64,000 nucleotides of DNA. Origin: Sorex araneus (lineage: Eukaryota > Chordata > Mammalia > Eulipotyphla > Soricidae). The stretch spans positions 99,373,552 through 99,437,551 of the forward strand of contig NC_073313.1 in the NCBI RefSeq assembly GCF_027595985.1, in the 5' to 3' direction. The position numbers and the translations under genes are program-made. The notes under the pieces were generated by a model. It did not search any database and was not told where the DNA came from. It was given only the letters and a program-made list of their open reading frames with translations. Positions 21,346 through 35,225 of this stretch are shown in pieces (position 1 is the first letter of the stretch; each line of letters starts with the position of its first letter).

Positions 21346-24300
21346 AAAATTGCCCTCCGGACTGCCGCCCTAGTGGCCGGCACACCGCCCCCAAACACCG
21401 CAGCTGTTTGCTCTTCCAGCACAGGTGTGTGCTATTGTGGGGAAAGGTGCGTGGCCTAATCGCCAGGGGCGTGGCCTAGGCAAAGTGGACGTGGCCTCTT
21501 TTCGGGTCTGCGGCCACTCATGTGACCACAGTTATTTCCCAGCATCAAGCAATCTGTTGTTACATCACAGATTTTATTACCTATGTTCATGAGTAACATC
21601 CTAACTATCCAAAGAACAGTAAGATAATAAGCCAGTAGTCTATCCTAATTTCACCCAATACCAATAAATACAAATACCCGTGGAAAGCCCAATGTAGAAG
21701 AGCACATTCCCTGAAAGCATCATCTTAGTCCTCACCTAAGGATTAGAGGAATATCTGAGAGGAAGTACATGTTCTAGAAGGGGATAATAAAAAGGTAACT
21801 TCCATTGATACCATCCAGACTCGTGTTTCGCAAAAAGAGGGAACAGGAATAGTGAACTTGAAAGTCCCTCTTCCATACTACCACAACAACATGAAGAAAC
21901 AGCTCAAATCTCCACCACAAGGAGAAGACGATGAAAGGAGTTCAGAAGCCTCAATAGGCATTTCCTACAAACTTGAGCTCTCCGATAAAAGAATTCAGAG
22001 TTGAAGTGCTGATGATGTTCAATGAACTCAACGTAAATATTTAAAAGGTATCCACTAAATTAAAGGAGGACCTGACAGAAACAATACAACAGACAGCCGA
22101 GAAAATACGGGAAGAAATCACTGTCACTGTGTCAGTGTCATCCCGTTGCTCATCGATTTGTTCAAGCGGGCACCAGTAACGTCTCTCATTGTGAGACTTA
22201 TTGTTACTATTTTTGGCATATCAAATACGCCACGGGTAGCTTGCCAGGCTCTGCTGTGCGGGTGCGATACTCTCGGTAGCTTGCCAGGCTCTCCGAGAGG
22301 GGCAAAGGAATCAAACACGGGTTGGCCGAGTGAAAGGCGAACGCCCTACCACTGTGCTATCGCTCCAGCCCATGGGAAGAAATGAGAGGAGAAATTAAAA
22401 AGCTACAAAAAGAAATGTCACGAAGGAAGGATTTGGTAGATGAAATAAAAACTCAATGGGTGCCCTCAACAATAGAATGACTGCAGCAGAAGACAGAATC
22501 AGTGAGCTTGAAGATGAGCTGCAGGCAGCCTATATGCAACAAGAAACAATGGGAAGAGACCTCAAAATAGCTCTAGGACGAGTCAGAGTTTTAGGGGATG
22601 ATCTCAAGAGGAACAACATTAGAATCATTGGAGTACCAGAAGAACAGGGAACCAACCCCAATGAAAAAGCCACAGTCAAATAAATTATTGCTGAAAAGTT
22701 TCCAGAGCTGGAGAATGCAGGCATACAGATTCAAGGATCCTGAAGGGTGCCAGCTAAAAGAGAACCTAACAGAAAAACTCCAAAACTAAAATTATTACTA
22801 CACAGCAGTAATAATTAAAACAGCATGGTACTAGAACAAAGTCAGAGCCACAGACCAATGGATCAGGGTTGAATATACTGACACACCCCCTCAAATATAT
22901 GATCATATAATCTTTGATAAGGGCGCAAAAAATGTGAATTGGAACAAGGAAAGCCTCTTCAACAAATGGTGCTGGCAAAACTGGACAATAACATGCAAAA
23001 AGATGGGCTTAGATCTCTACTTAACGCCATGTACAAAAGCAGGTCAAAGTGGATTAAAGATCTCAACACCACACCAGAATCCATGAGATACATGGAAGAC
23101 AAGGTTGGCAAAACCCTCCATGACATTGCAACTGAAAACAGAGATAAACAAATGGGACTACCTTAAACTAAGAAGCTTCTGCACCTCAAAAGAAACAGTG
23201 ACCAAAATACAAAGACAGTCTACAGAATGGGAAAGGATATTCACCCAATACACATCTGATAAGGGGTTGATATCAAGGATATACAAGGCAATGCTTGAAC
23301 TCTACAAGAAGAAAACTCCAACCCCATCAAAAAATGAGGGATGGAAATGAACAGAAATTTTCTCAAAGAAGAAATTCAAATGGCTAAGAGACACATGAGA
23401 AAATGCTCTACCACACTAATCATCAGGGAGATACATATTAAAACAATGAGATATCATTTCACACCACAGAGACTGGCCCACATCCAAAAGAACAAAAGCA
23501 ACCGCTGTTGGCGTGAATGTGGGGAAAAAGGGTCTCTCCTCCACTGCTGGTGGGAATGCCGACTCGTTCAGCCCTTTTGGAAAACAATATAGACGATTCT
23601 CAAAAAATTAGAAATTGAGCTCCCATTTGACCCAGCAATACCACTCCTGGGAATATATCCTGGAGAGGCAAAATGGTATAGTAGAAATGGCATCTGCATT
23701 TCTATGTTCATTGCAGCCCTGTTTACAATAGCCACAATCTGGAAAAAACCTGAGTGCCCAAAAACAGATGACTGGTTAAAGAAAATTTGGTACATCTACA
23801 CAATGGAATACTATGCAGCTGTTATGAAAGATGAGGTCATGAAATTTGTATATAAGTGGATCTACATGGAAAGTATCATGTTAAGTGAAATGAGTCAGAA
23901 AGAGAGGGACAGACATAGAAAGATTGCACTCATCTTTGGAATATAAAATAACATAGTGGGATACTAACACCCAAGAGTTGTAGAGATAAGGATTATGAGG
24001 TCTGCCCCACAGTTTGGAAATTGGCCTCACATGCTAGGGGAAAAGGCAGCTCAGATAGGGAAGGGAACACCATGTAGAGGATGTTGGGAGGACCCATTCA
24101 GGTTGGAAGATGCGAGCTGAAAGTAGACTATAGAACAAACATGATGGCCACCCAATATCTCTATTGCAAACTACAACACCCAAAATGAGACAGAACAAAG
24201 AGGCAGGGCGGGGTGGTGGGGGGATGGAGTGAGGGTGGTGAGATGGATACAGGGGTCATTGGTGGAGGTGAATGGGCACTGGTTGAGGGATGGGTAAATG

Positions 24301-24395
24301 ATCACTGTATGAATAAAATGCAAACACAAAAGTTCATAGGTTTGTAACTATACATCACAGTGATTCTCTAATAAAAAATTTAAAAAAACACACAC
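21346..24395 (+). mobile_element. L1 element with internal deletion
   Basis: A GC-rich 5' UTR (21346-21560, with gcgtggcctaatcgcc) leads to ORF1, whose start acaacATGAAGAAACAG at 21891 is shared with two other L1s here. ORF1 is interrupted by a SINE (22119-22373) and continues with a coiled-coil part (ISELEDELQAAY). At about 22785 it jumps directly into the last third of ORF2 (KTAWY-region, then [26 protein letters not shown]). It ends with the 3' UTR and A-rich tail. About 3 kb, including the endonuclease and RT core, is missing. Confidence 0.8.
22119..22373 (-). mobile_element. tRNA-derived SINE, RTE-tail class, inside L1 ORF1
   Basis: This is a complete antisense copy from the RTE-type tail (gtcatcccgttgctcatcga, ttcaagcgggcaccagtaac) to the tRNA head (gtgctatcgctccagcccat). 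A 10-bp TSD gggaagaaat lies at 22109-22118 and 22374-22383. Confidence 0.9.
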
Positions 24396-24489
24396 AAAAA
24401 TTAAAAAATATTGAGTGCTGTGGACAGAAGATAATAATGGAGTTGAGGTACAACCACCTGGGTTTTATTTTTTATTGATAAATTGTATT

Positions 24490-25632
24490 TCATTCTATTT
24501 TTTATTTATGTTTTAAATTTTATTGAATCACTGTGATATAGTTACAAGCTTTCATGTTTTGGTTACAATCACACAATGATAAAACACCTATCCCTCCACC
24601 AGTGCACATTCCCCACCACCAATATCCCCAGTATACGCCCCTTTCCCACCCTCCCTCTGCTTTCATGGCAGACAATATTCCCCATAGTCTATACTTTTGA
24701 GCATTATGGCTTGTAACACATACACTGAGAGTTCATCATGTTTGGACCATTATCTACTTTTGGCATGCATCTCCCATCCCAACTGATTCCTCCAGCAATC
24801 ATTTTCTTAGTGATCCCTTCTCTATTCCATCTGCCTTCTCCCCTCTGCTCAGGAAGCAGTCTTCCAACTATGGGGCAATCCTCCTGGCCCTTGTCTCTAC
24901 TGTCGTTGGGTGTCAGCCTCATGTGTTGTTATTCTATATTCCATAAATGAGTGCAGTCCTTCTATGTCTGCCTCTCTCTTTCTGACTCATTTCACTTAGC
25001 ATGATAATCTCCATGTCTATCCATTTATAAGCAAATTTCATAACTTCATCTCTGCTAACTTCTGCGTAGAATTCCATAGTGTAGATGTACCAAAGTTTCT
25101 TTAACCAGTCATTTGTTCTAGGGCACTTGGGTTGTTTCCAGAGTTTGGCTATTGTGAACAATGCTGCAATGAACATATAGGTACAAATGTCTTTTCTATG
25201 GTGTTATTTTGCATCCTCGGGATATATTCCCAGAAGTGGTATTGTGGGGTCATATGGAAGCTCAATTTTTAGTTTTTGAAGGAATATCCATATTGTTTTC
25301 CAGAAAGGCTGGACCAGTTGGCATTTTCACCAACAGTGAAAGAGCATCTGTTTTCCCCACATCCACGCAACACTGATTGCTTTTGTTCTTTCGAATGTGT
25401 GCCAGTCTCTGTGGTGTGAGATGATATCTCATTGTTGTTTTGATTTATTTGCATCGCCCTGATCACTAGCGATGTGGAGCAATTTTTATGTGCCTTTTTA
25501 CCATTTGTATTTCTTTTTTGAGGAAACTTCTGTTCATTTCTTCTCTCCATTTTTTATGGGGTTGAAGGTTTTTTTATTATAAAATTCTACTAGTGTCTTG
25601 TATATCCTGGATATTAATCACTTATCAGATGG
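24490..25632 (-). mobile_element. Host L1 (H), 3' segment
   Basis: Antisense L1: 3' end (ttattgaatcactgtgat) at about 24515, 3' UTR to about 24930, then the ORF2 C-terminus in reverse frames (24934-25176; 25269-25550). It stops at about 25632, where the RTE starts. Confidence 0.8.
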
Positions 25633-28600
25633 GCTTCACTTTTCATTTGTCATCCCGTTGATCTTCGATTTGTTCAAGTGGGTGCCAGTAACGCCTCCAT
25701 TCCTTCCTGTCAACTGCTAGTGTAGCCCAGTGGTATCTGCTCGCTCCAGGAACACAAAGAGCCTCAAACTGTTCGTTCAGGGTTTTGACAAAGAAGTCTG
25801 ATCATCTCGTAGGTGGGCGGCCACGTGATCTTTTGATGTCCTGTGGAATCCAGTCGGTAACAGCTCTAGTCCAGTGGTCATCTCTAAATTGCATTATGTG
25901 TCTGGCCCATCTGATTTTCGACACCTTGGCAAACGAGACACTGTCCCTGATTCTTGATTGTAGACGGAGGTCGGAACTCCGGATTCGTCCTCTCACTTGA
26001 GTGAAACGTGATACTCCAAGTATAGCTCTTTCAATTCCTCTTTGGGGATACCTAAATAGCGATCTTGTCCTGTTTTCATAGGGTCCAGGTCTCTGAGGTG
26101 TATATTAGTGCAGGAAGAACAGTGGAGTAAAAAAGATGTGTCCAGAGCAGGAGGTTTTTTGTTCTCTTAACACTTCTTCCACGCCCTTGAATGCGTTCCA
26201 TGCTGCTCTCTTCCTCCTGCGCAGTTCTGGCGCCAAGTCATTCCTCATGTTGCGTTCTCGACCCAAGTACACATTCGGAGTACTTGGGTACTGCTGCTGC
26301 ATTTGGAAATGATCATTCCATTGAGAGCAAATGGAACGTCGTAGACTAGTTTGTTTTTTCGTGAACATTGTCTTGGTAAAATTCAGCTGCAGTCTGACCT
26401 ATTCACACTCACGGTCAAAATCGGCCAGCATTTGTGCTGCTTGGCTAATGTTGGGTATTATTAGAATGATATCATCAGCGAAGTGGATGTGGTGTAGTTG
26501 CTGACCATCTATATTCACTCCCATTCCTTCCCATTCCAGTCATCACATGACGTTCTTGAGGGTGGCACTGAAGAATCTCGGTGAAATAGTATCACCCTGC
26601 CGAACTCCTCTCTTTACGTCAATGATCACTTCCTTGTTGAATGGTGAGATCCTGGTGGTGAATCCATAATACAGCTCACGGAGGTTCTTGAAGTACTGAG
26701 TTTTAATGCTCTGTTTGGCTAGGGCTTCAATGACCACTTCAGTCTCAACAGAATCAAAGGCCTTCTTTAAATTGATGAACATTAGACAGCACTGCATCTT
26801 GAACTCTTGTGAAACTTCAATGAGCTTGGTCACCATGTGGATATGGTCAGTCGTGCTGAATCTTTTTCGAAACCCAGCTTGCTCGCAAGGTTGACCTTCA
26901 TCTAGTGTTCTGCCTATTCTATTCAGGATGACTCAAGTGAACAACTTGTAGACACTGATAGCAGGCAGGTTGGGCAATAGTTGCCGATGTCGTGTATGTC
27001 TCCCTTCTTGTGCAACAGGATGGTCCTGCTGGTTTTCAATTGGGATGGAAACTTGTATTCAGACATGTAGCATGTGAAGAGATGAGCCAATGTATTGACG
27101 AGTACTAGTGGCAGATTCTTCAGGTGTTCGGGTCTGACCTGGTCTGGACTGGGTGCTGTATGTGTGTTAACTGACAAAATGGCATGTAGATACCTGAAGG
27201 ATGATGTTGGGAATGACGTATCCTTCCTTCGGAATTTGGCATGTAGGCAAGTGGACATGACTATTGAAGAGATCAGAGGAGAAGTGAATAATCCTCTCCA
27301 TTGCCCTTCTTGAATATGTGATAGATCCATCAGGAGGTCGGATAGCATTCATCTTGGTCTTGCAGTTGGTGAAGTATAGGCAAGCATTGTGAATACTTTT
27401 CCCGTCTTCTGCCGCATAGGCACTTGTATGGACATATTTATGGTCATATTGGGGAGGAAAGCAAATTAAAGATTTCATTTTTCACCTACTCAAGCTTAGT
27501 CTACATAATCCCAAAGTAGTTTGTTAGATCATAAGAGTGATGAAATTTTTTTGCAATGTTGACCCAATACATGTTCTTAAAACCCTGTCACCTTTATTTT
27601 TTACTTTTCATCCTACTTCGGGAGTGATGCAAATATATACTGCAATCTCTTTTTTCTGTATGGCTCTTACTTTAACCTCTATAATGCCAAAGAGCTCCCA
27701 GTTGGTGGCCATTCTTTGAGTTCTCTTCTTAAACTTAAACTTTGCAGTCCTTTCTCCCTGCTCTGTGAAGTAGAATTTTGCACGAAGGAGGCAGTGGTCC
27801 GATCCCATTTAGAATTTTGGGACAACAGCACATCCATGACTGCTCGAGGACTACTGAGAGTGGGAAAGCCACAAACAAACACCTGTTTTTAGAAACTCTC
27901 AAGCTCATTCGCCAGTGTGGTTTGGCATGAGCCTCAGGCAACAAAAAGCTAACATCCGAGCTTGCAATGCTGGGCAGAAAAGTGATAAAGGTAGACCTCA
28001 AAGAGAGAAGAGCAGCAGTGTTGACCTATGCAGCGACATTGGTCAGACAAAACCTTCAATTGAATATGATGTTGTCAATCTCATTGTGGAATTCTCCACC
28101 AGAAGACTCCCATGTCCAAGTTTAGATTCGATCTTCTGGAACTGTGAGTTACCATGGATGGTCTTGGTCGACATGATGAACTCAGACAGTCTCTCACCCT
28201 GTTCATTCCATTCTAGGTCATGGGTCCCTATGTGGGTTTCTCGGGTGACCTAGGTCTTCTCTTGGCATTGAAATCACCAACAATGATCTTGTAGAAGTTG
28301 TGGTCTTCTTTGTAGAATTTCTCCAGCTCCATGTAGAATTTCTCAATTTCCTCTTCATCGTAGTTGGATATTAGTGTGTAGATGATGAATATAGAAACTG
28401 CCGGCAGTAGCCATATCTATTCAAGCTTAATTTTCCGATGCGGGTTGTTAGGCATTCAAATGAATCAATGTTCATTTCGAAGTTCGTGTTGACAAGGACA
28501 CCAACACCACCAACGCTTCTATTGTCGCATGTTCCGAGGAACAGTTCTTCTCCAGTGTCGAAAATGGAGTGATGTAATCGATGCCTCCTTGTCTTGGTCA

Positions 28601-28775
28601 GACCAATGATGTACTTGATCTTCTGCGCTTGCAGCATCAGATCCTCGATGGATGCTTCTGATGCCAGTGTACATGTGTTGAAAGTACAGACAATCATTTT
28701 AGTTCTTCTTCTTTTTGGCAGTCTAGTTCGTCCCTGAGATTTTATCAGCCTTTCCTTGCTCATCCTTCTTAACGC
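25633..28775 (-). mobile_element. Nearly complete RTE-clade LINE
   Basis: This is the longest RTE copy. In reverse frames the N-terminus shows an AP-type endonuclease (CTFNTCTLAS near 28690; IIVGDFNA near 28265-28295). Next come a long middle part, the reverse transcriptase (FINLKKAFDSVET, RGVRQGDTISP at about 26600-26790), the FADD-type box near 26480 and the C-terminal domain (WIPQDIKRSRGRPPTR at about 25800-25850). The motifs RGVRQGDTISP and KKAFDSVE are typical of RTE-1-like elements, including those of nematodes. Frameshifts and stops break it into at least six pieces, so it is inactive. From memory it fits RTE1_Sar of the common shrew. Confidence 0.85.
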
Positions 28776-28789
28776 TGCCGTATTGGTGT

Positions 28790-28935
28790 TATTTCAGTGT
28801 CACACAAATGAGGCCCATTGTTGTTACTGTTTTGGGCATATTGAATATACCAGGGGTAGCTTGCCATGCTCTGCCATGTGCACAGGATACTCTTGGTAGT
28901 TTGCTGGGCTCTCCTAGTGTGATGGAGGCTCCGTA
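28790..28935 (-). mobile_element. tRNA-derived SINE, RTE-tail class, diverged and truncated
   Basis: The stretch ttgttactgttttgggcata and taccaggggtagcttgcc match the antisense SINE body. The tRNA head is reduced to gatggaggctccgtacct. It separates the RTE 5' end from the next L1 segment. Confidence 0.65.
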
Positions 28936-30271
28936 CCTGTGTGTGATTAGCTTCTATTTTCAGCGCATCGTGGTCTGAAAATATGGTTGATACAATTTCT
29001 ATATTGCTGATTCTATGGAGGTATATTTTGTGACCTAGCACGTGTTCTATTTTGGAAAATATTCCGTGTGCACTGAAAAGAATGTCTATTCTTTCTTTTT
29101 GGGTGTAAAGCCCTGTATAGGTCTATTATCCCTCTCTCTTCTATTTCTTCCTTCAGAACCATTGTTTCCTTCCTGAGTTTTGTTCTTGTCGATCTATCCA
29201 GAGGTGATAAGCGGTGTTGAAGTCTCCGACTACTATTGTGGTGCTAGTGATGTCCTCCTTAAAGTCTGTAGCAGTTGTTTTAAATATTTATTTGGCCGCT
29301 CATTAGGTTTGTATATGTTTAGGAATGTGATTTATTCCTGTTGTACATATCCCTTGATGAATAGAAAATTACTTTCGCTGTCCCTTCTAATCTTCTTCAG
29401 CCTGAAATCTATGTTGTCAGATACTAGTATGGCTACTCAAGCATTTTTGAGGGAGTTGTATGCTTGTAGGATTGTTTTCCATCCTTTGACTTTGAGCCTG
29501 TTTTTGCTATAACTGTTCAGCTGTGTTTCTTGTAGGCAGCAGATAGTTGGGTTTAGTTTCCGGATAAATTTTGCTACTCTATGTCTCTGGACTGGGGCAT
29601 TTAGACCATTGACATTTAGAGAGATTATTGTCATGCGATTATGTGTCATCTTTCTGTAGGGTTTGTTGTTCTTAGGGTTTTTTGTCTTACAATAGCCCCT
29701 TTAGGCCTTCTTTTAAGTTTGGTTTTGAGTCTATAAAGTTCCTGAGTTGTTGTTTATCTGTGAAATGTTGCATGGTTCCTTCGAGTTTAAGTGAGAGTTT
29801 AGCTGGATAGAGTATTCTTGGTGAGATGTTAATTTCATTGAGCTTTTTCACTATATCCCACCACTGTCTTCGGGCTTAGAGGGTTTCTTCTGATAGGTCT
29901 GCTGTAAATCTAGGGGGTGCTCCTTTGTATGTGATTTCCTTCTTTGACCTTGCTGCTTGCAGTTTTGTGTCTCTGTCCGCGGCATCCATCATTCTGACTA
30001 TGATATGCCTTGGAGTTTTTTTATTGGAATCCCATTTAGCTGGCACCCTTCGGGCTCCTTGGATCTGGATGCCAGCATTCTCCAGCTCTGGGAATTTCTT
30101 AGCAATGATGTCTTTAACTGTGTTTTTCTTTCATTGAGATTAGTTTCCTGTGCTTCGAGTACTCCAGTGATTCTATGTTTTTCCTCTTGATGTCATCTAC
30201 TAGGACTCTGATTCGTCCTAGAGCCATTTTGAGGTCTTTTGCCATTATTTGTTGTTGCCTATATGCTTTCT
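28936..30271 (-). mobile_element. Host L1 (H), ORF2 start and ORF1 end
   Basis: Antisense L1 matching 34500-35845 of the inner L1. The ORF2 N-terminus (ISLNVNGLNAPVQRHR in reverse frame 29437-29649) and the end of ORF1 are present. It ends in gttgcctatatgctttct (30254-30271), which recurs at 36763-36780 where the same L1 resumes. Confidence 0.85.
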
Positions 30272-30284
30272 TTTTTTGGGGGGG

Positions 30285-30945
30285 GGAATAATGATGGCTT
30301 TTATTTATTTTTTTAAGAATTTTATTTTATTGAATCACCGTGTGGAAAATTACAATTCTTTCAGGCTTAAGTCTCAGTTATACAATGCTGAAAAAACCAT
30401 CCCTTCACCAGTGCCCATATCCCACCACCAAAAAAAAAGCACATCTCCCATCCCGCTCCCCCGCATTCCCCCGCCATGTAAATGATAAATTTCACTTTAC
30501 TTTCTATTTACTATGGTTATATTCAATATTCCAACAAAAAACTCACTACTATTGTTAGGAGTACCCCACCAATCAGACCTGTTGTGAAGAGATATGAGGT
30601 TGGTTTGGGATTTCTGTACTTTAGCAACTAAGTCCAGGGAGATTTCTTCCAGATATTGGATCATTGAAAGCTTGTAAACCCATCTGTGGTCGTCATAATA
30701 TGGCGGTCACCACGCCCTTCACCCCTGGCAAGGAAAAGGCGAGAGAGAGAAATACCTTTCCCCTCCTGGGTGGGCTTGGGGCCGTGGCTTAGTTCTCAGT
30801 CTGGAGATATTCTGCAAGGAGCTTCCCATGCCGAAAAATTTAGCTGGTGTCTGGAGTCACGCTCATTCAGCTGCGGAGAGGCTGCACACACGTGCGGTCC
30901 CTGGGATCACATCTTGGCGGCGGGAGGGGCAGGTCCATAATGTTT
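30285..30945 (-). mobile_element. Composite retroelement D in the L1 tail
   Basis: This is the same short family as the element at 51035-51689: antisense L1-like tail (ttgaatcaccgtgtggaa), then aactaagtccagggagattt, tggtcgtcataatatggcgg and a GC-rich 5' end with catcttggcggcgggagg. Short aataatg / cataatg repeats at its edges may be the TSD. Confidence 0.75.
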
Positions 30946-31577
30946 TTTTTTCAGCCCATGTTTTTTTTATACTTTATTTATTTTTAATTAGTGAGTCACC
31001 GTGAGGGTACAGTTACAGATTTATACATTTTTGTGCTCATGTTTCCGCCATACAAAGTTCGAGAACCCATCACTTCACCAGTGCCCATTCTCCACCACCA
31101 GTAAACCCAGCATCCCTCCCACCCTCCCCAGTCCCATCTTCCCCCACCCCACACTGCCACTATGGCAGGGTATTCCCTTTTGTTCTCTCTCTCTGATTAG
31201 GTATTGTGGTTTGCAATAAAGGTGTTGCGTGACCATTGCGTTCAGTCTCTAGCCTACATTCGGCACGCATCACCCTTCCCCCGCATGACCTCCGACCACA
31301 TTTTACTTGGTTTTCCATTTTCTGAGTTGCCCAGAATGAGAGACCAGCCTCCAAGCTATGGAGTCAACCTCCTGGTACTTATTTCTACTAATCTTGGGTG
31401 TTAGTTTCCTAGTCTATTATTCTATATTCCACAGATGAGTGCAATCTTTCTATGCCTGTCTCTCTCTTTGTGACTCATTTCACTTACCATGATACTTTCC
31501 ATGCTGATCCACTTATATGCAAACGTCATGACTTCATTTTTTCTAACAGCTTCATAGTATTCCATTGTATAGATGTA

Positions 31578-34500
31578 TCAAAGTTTCTTCAACCAGTCAT
31601 CTGTTCTAGGGCACTCGGGTTTTTTCCAGATTCTGGCTATTGTAAACAGTGCTGCGATGAACATATAAGTGCAGATGTCATTTCGACTATACTTTTTTGC
31701 TTCTCTGAGATATATACCCAGCAGTGATATTGTTGGATCAAATGGGAGGTCAACCTCTAATTTTTTGAGAATCGTCCATATTGTTTTCCAAAAGGGCTGA
31801 ACTAGTCTGCATTCCCACCAGCAGTGTAGAAGGGTCCTTTTCTCCCCACATCCTCTCCAACAGTGGTTGTTTTTGTTCTTTTGGATGTATGCCAGTCTCT
31901 GTGGTGTGAGGAGGTATCTCATGGTTGTTTTGATCTGCATATCCTCGATTATTAGTGATGAGGAGCACTTTTTCATGTGCCTTTTGGCCATTCGTATCTC
32001 TTCCTTGGTAAAGTTTCTGTTCATTTCTTCGCCCCATTTTTTGATGGGATTGGATGTTTTCTTCTTGTAGAGTTCAACCAATGCTTTATATACCATTGAT
32101 ATCAACCCCTTATCTGATGGGTATTGTGTAAATATCCTTTCCCATTCTGTAGATAGTCTTTTTATTCTGGTCACTGTGTCTTTTGCGGTGCAGAAGCTTT
32201 TTAGTTTAATGTAGTCCCATTTGTTGATCTCTGTTTCTACTAGATTGCTTAGTTCCGTGTAATCTTTGAAGATAACCTTTATCTTCAATATTGCGAAGGG
32301 TTTTGCTGACCTTGTCTTCAATGTACCTTATGGTGTGTGGTCTGATGTTGAGGTCTTTATTCCATTTTGATCTGACTTTTGTGCATGGTGTCAGTTCGAG
32401 GTCTAAGCCCATTCTTTTGCATGTGGTTGTCCAGCTGTGCCAGCACCATTTGTTAAAGAGGCTTTCCTTGCTCCACTTCATCTTTCTTGCTCCCTTATCA
32501 AAGATTAGATGATCATACATTTGAGGTTGTGTGTAGGGATATTCCACCCTGTTCCATTGCTCTTCGGCTCTGCCTTTGTTCCAGTACCATGCTGTTTTAA
32601 TTGTTACCACTTTGTAGTAGAGTTTAAGGTTGGGGAGGGTGATGCCTCCCATCATCTTTTTCCCAGTAATTGTTTTATCTATCCGTGGGCGTTTATTGTT
32701 CCATATAAATTTCAGGATTGCTTGCTCCATTTCTTTGAAGAATGACATGGGTATCCTTATAGGGATCGCGTTGAATCTGTATAATGCTTTGGGGAGTATT
32801 GCCATTTTGACAGTGTTGATTCTCCCTATCCATGAGCAAGGGATATGTTTCCATTTCCTCATGTCCTCTTTAATTTCATGGAGTAGCGTTTTATAGTTTT
32901 CTTTGTAGACATCCTTTACTTCTTTAGTTTAGCTGATTCCGAGGTATTAGATTTTCTGGGGCACGATTGTGAACGGGATTGTTTTTTTCATGTCCCTTTC
33001 CTCTGTCTCATTGTTTGCATATAGGAAGGCCATGGATTTTTGGGTATTAATTTTATAGCCTGCGACTTTACTGTACAGGTCAATTGTTTCTAAGAGTTTC
33101 TTACTAGAGCTTTTAGGCTTCTCTAGGTATAGTATCATGTCATCTGCGAATAATGAGAGCTTGATTTCTTCCTTTCCGATCTGAATCCCCTTAATATCTT
33201 TTTCTTGCCTGATGGCTATTGCTAATATTTCCTGTACTATATTAAAGAGAATTTGTGAGAGTGGGCATCTTTGTCTTGTCCCTGATCTTAGAGGAAAGGC
33301 CCTTAGTTTTTCTCCATTGATGATAATGCTTGCCATAGGTTCGTGGTAGATGGCTTTGACTATCTCGAGGAAAGTTCCTCCCAAACCCATTTTGGTGAGA
33401 GTTTTTATCATGAATGGGTGTTGGATCTTGTGAAATGCTTTCTCTGCATCTATTGATATGATCATATGGTTTTATCTTTATTTTTGTTGATATGATGGAT
33501 TATGTTGATTGATTTCCGAATGTTAAACCATGCTTGCATCCCTGGGATGAATCCCACTTGGTCATGGTGTATGATCTTTTTGATGAGTTCTTGGATTCTA
33601 TTTGCTAGTATTTTGTTGAGGATCTTCACATCGGTGTTCATCAAGGTTATTGGTCTATAGTTTTCTTTGTTAGTGTTGTCTCTGTTTGCTTTTGGTATTA
33701 GGAGATATGCGCCTCGTAGAAACTGTTCGGAAGGGTTCCTGTCTTTTCAATTTCCTGGAAAAGCTTGAGGAGAACTGGCAACAAGTCTTCTTTAAATGTT
33801 TGGAAGAATTCGCCAGTGAATCCGTCTGGACCTGGGCTTTTGTTTTTGATTACAGTTTCGATTTCCTTGATATTTATGGGCCTATTCAGGTATTTCAAGT
33901 CTTCTTGGTTCAGTCTTGGGAGATTGTAGGAATCAAGGATTTCGTCCATTTCTTTTAGGTTCTCTTGTTTCGTGGAATACAGACTTTCAAAGTAGTCTCT
34001 GATGATCTTTTGAATCTCCTTGGTTTCTGTTGTGATGTCCCCCTTTTCATTTCTAATTCGGTTTATTAGGGTTTTTTCTCTTTCTTTCTTTGTGAGTCTT
34101 GCTAGCCGTTTATCAATCTTATTTATTTTCTCGAAGAACCAGCTCTTTGTTTCATTGATCTTTCGGACTGTTTTTCGGGTTTCCATATCGTTAATTTCTG
34201 CTCTAAGTTTTGTTGTTTCTTTCCTTCGATCTGGTTTGGGTTCCTTTTGCTGGTCCTCTTCCGAGATCTTGAGCTGCGAAGTCAAGCTATCTATATAGGC
34301 CCTTTCTTCTTTTCTGAGGAAAGCTTGCAGAGCTATAAATTTTCCCCTTAACACAGCTTTAGCTGCGTCCCATAAGTTCTGGGAGTTTGTGTATTCATTC
34401 TCATTTGTTTAGAGGTATCTCTTGATTTCTTCCTTGATTTCCTTCATGACCCACTCATTGTTCATTAGTGAGTTTTTTAATTTCCAAGTGTTTGATTTGG

Positions 34501-35225
34501 TTCTCCAGTCTGTGCGTGATTAACTTCCATCTTCAGTGCATCATGATCTGAGAAGATAATTGATACAGTTTCTATCTTCCCGATACTATTAAGGTATAAT
34601 TTGTGACCCAGAACGTGGTCTATTTTGGAAAATGATCCATGTGCGCTGGAAAAGAATGTGTATTCTTTCTTTTGGGGGTGTATAGCCCTGTATAGGTCTA
34701 TTAGCTCTGTCTCTTGATTTCTTCCTTCAGAGCCATTGTTTCCTTGCTGAGTGTTGTTCTTGTAGATCTATCCAGAGGTGATAAAGCAGTGTTGAAGTCT
34801 CCTACTACTATCGTGGTGCTTGTTATGTTCTCCTTAAATTCTGTTAGGAGTTCTTTTAAGTAATTAGCTGGTCGTTCATTAGATGCGTATACGTTTAATA
34901 TTGTGATTTCTTCCTGTTGTTCATATCCCTTGATGAATAGGAAATGACCTTCGCTGTCCCTTCTAATCTTTTCCAGCCTGAAATCTATTTTGTCGGATAC
35001 TAGTATGGCCACTTCCGCTTTTTAAAGGGAGCTGTTTGCTTGCAGGATTGTTTTCCATCCTTTGATTTTGAGTCTGTGTTTGTTCTGACTATTCAGATGT
35101 GTTTCTTGTAGGCAGCAGAAAGTTGTGTTTAATTTCCAAATCCATTTTGCCACTCTGTGCCTCTTGATTGGTGCATTTAGACCGTTAACATTAAGAGAAA
35201 TTATTGTCATGGGATTTTGTGCCAT
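31578..35225 (-). pseudogene. L1 ORF2 (endonuclease-reverse transcriptase), broken
   Basis: Reverse frames cover nearly the whole protein: endonuclease start (35022-35225), VVGDFNTALSPLDR (34701-35012), the region before RT (33698-34354), [14 protein letters not shown] (33462-33644), RT with FADDMILY (32947-33465), thumb region (32206-32862) and the C-terminus (31578-32321). At least six shifts separate them. Confidence 0.85.
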
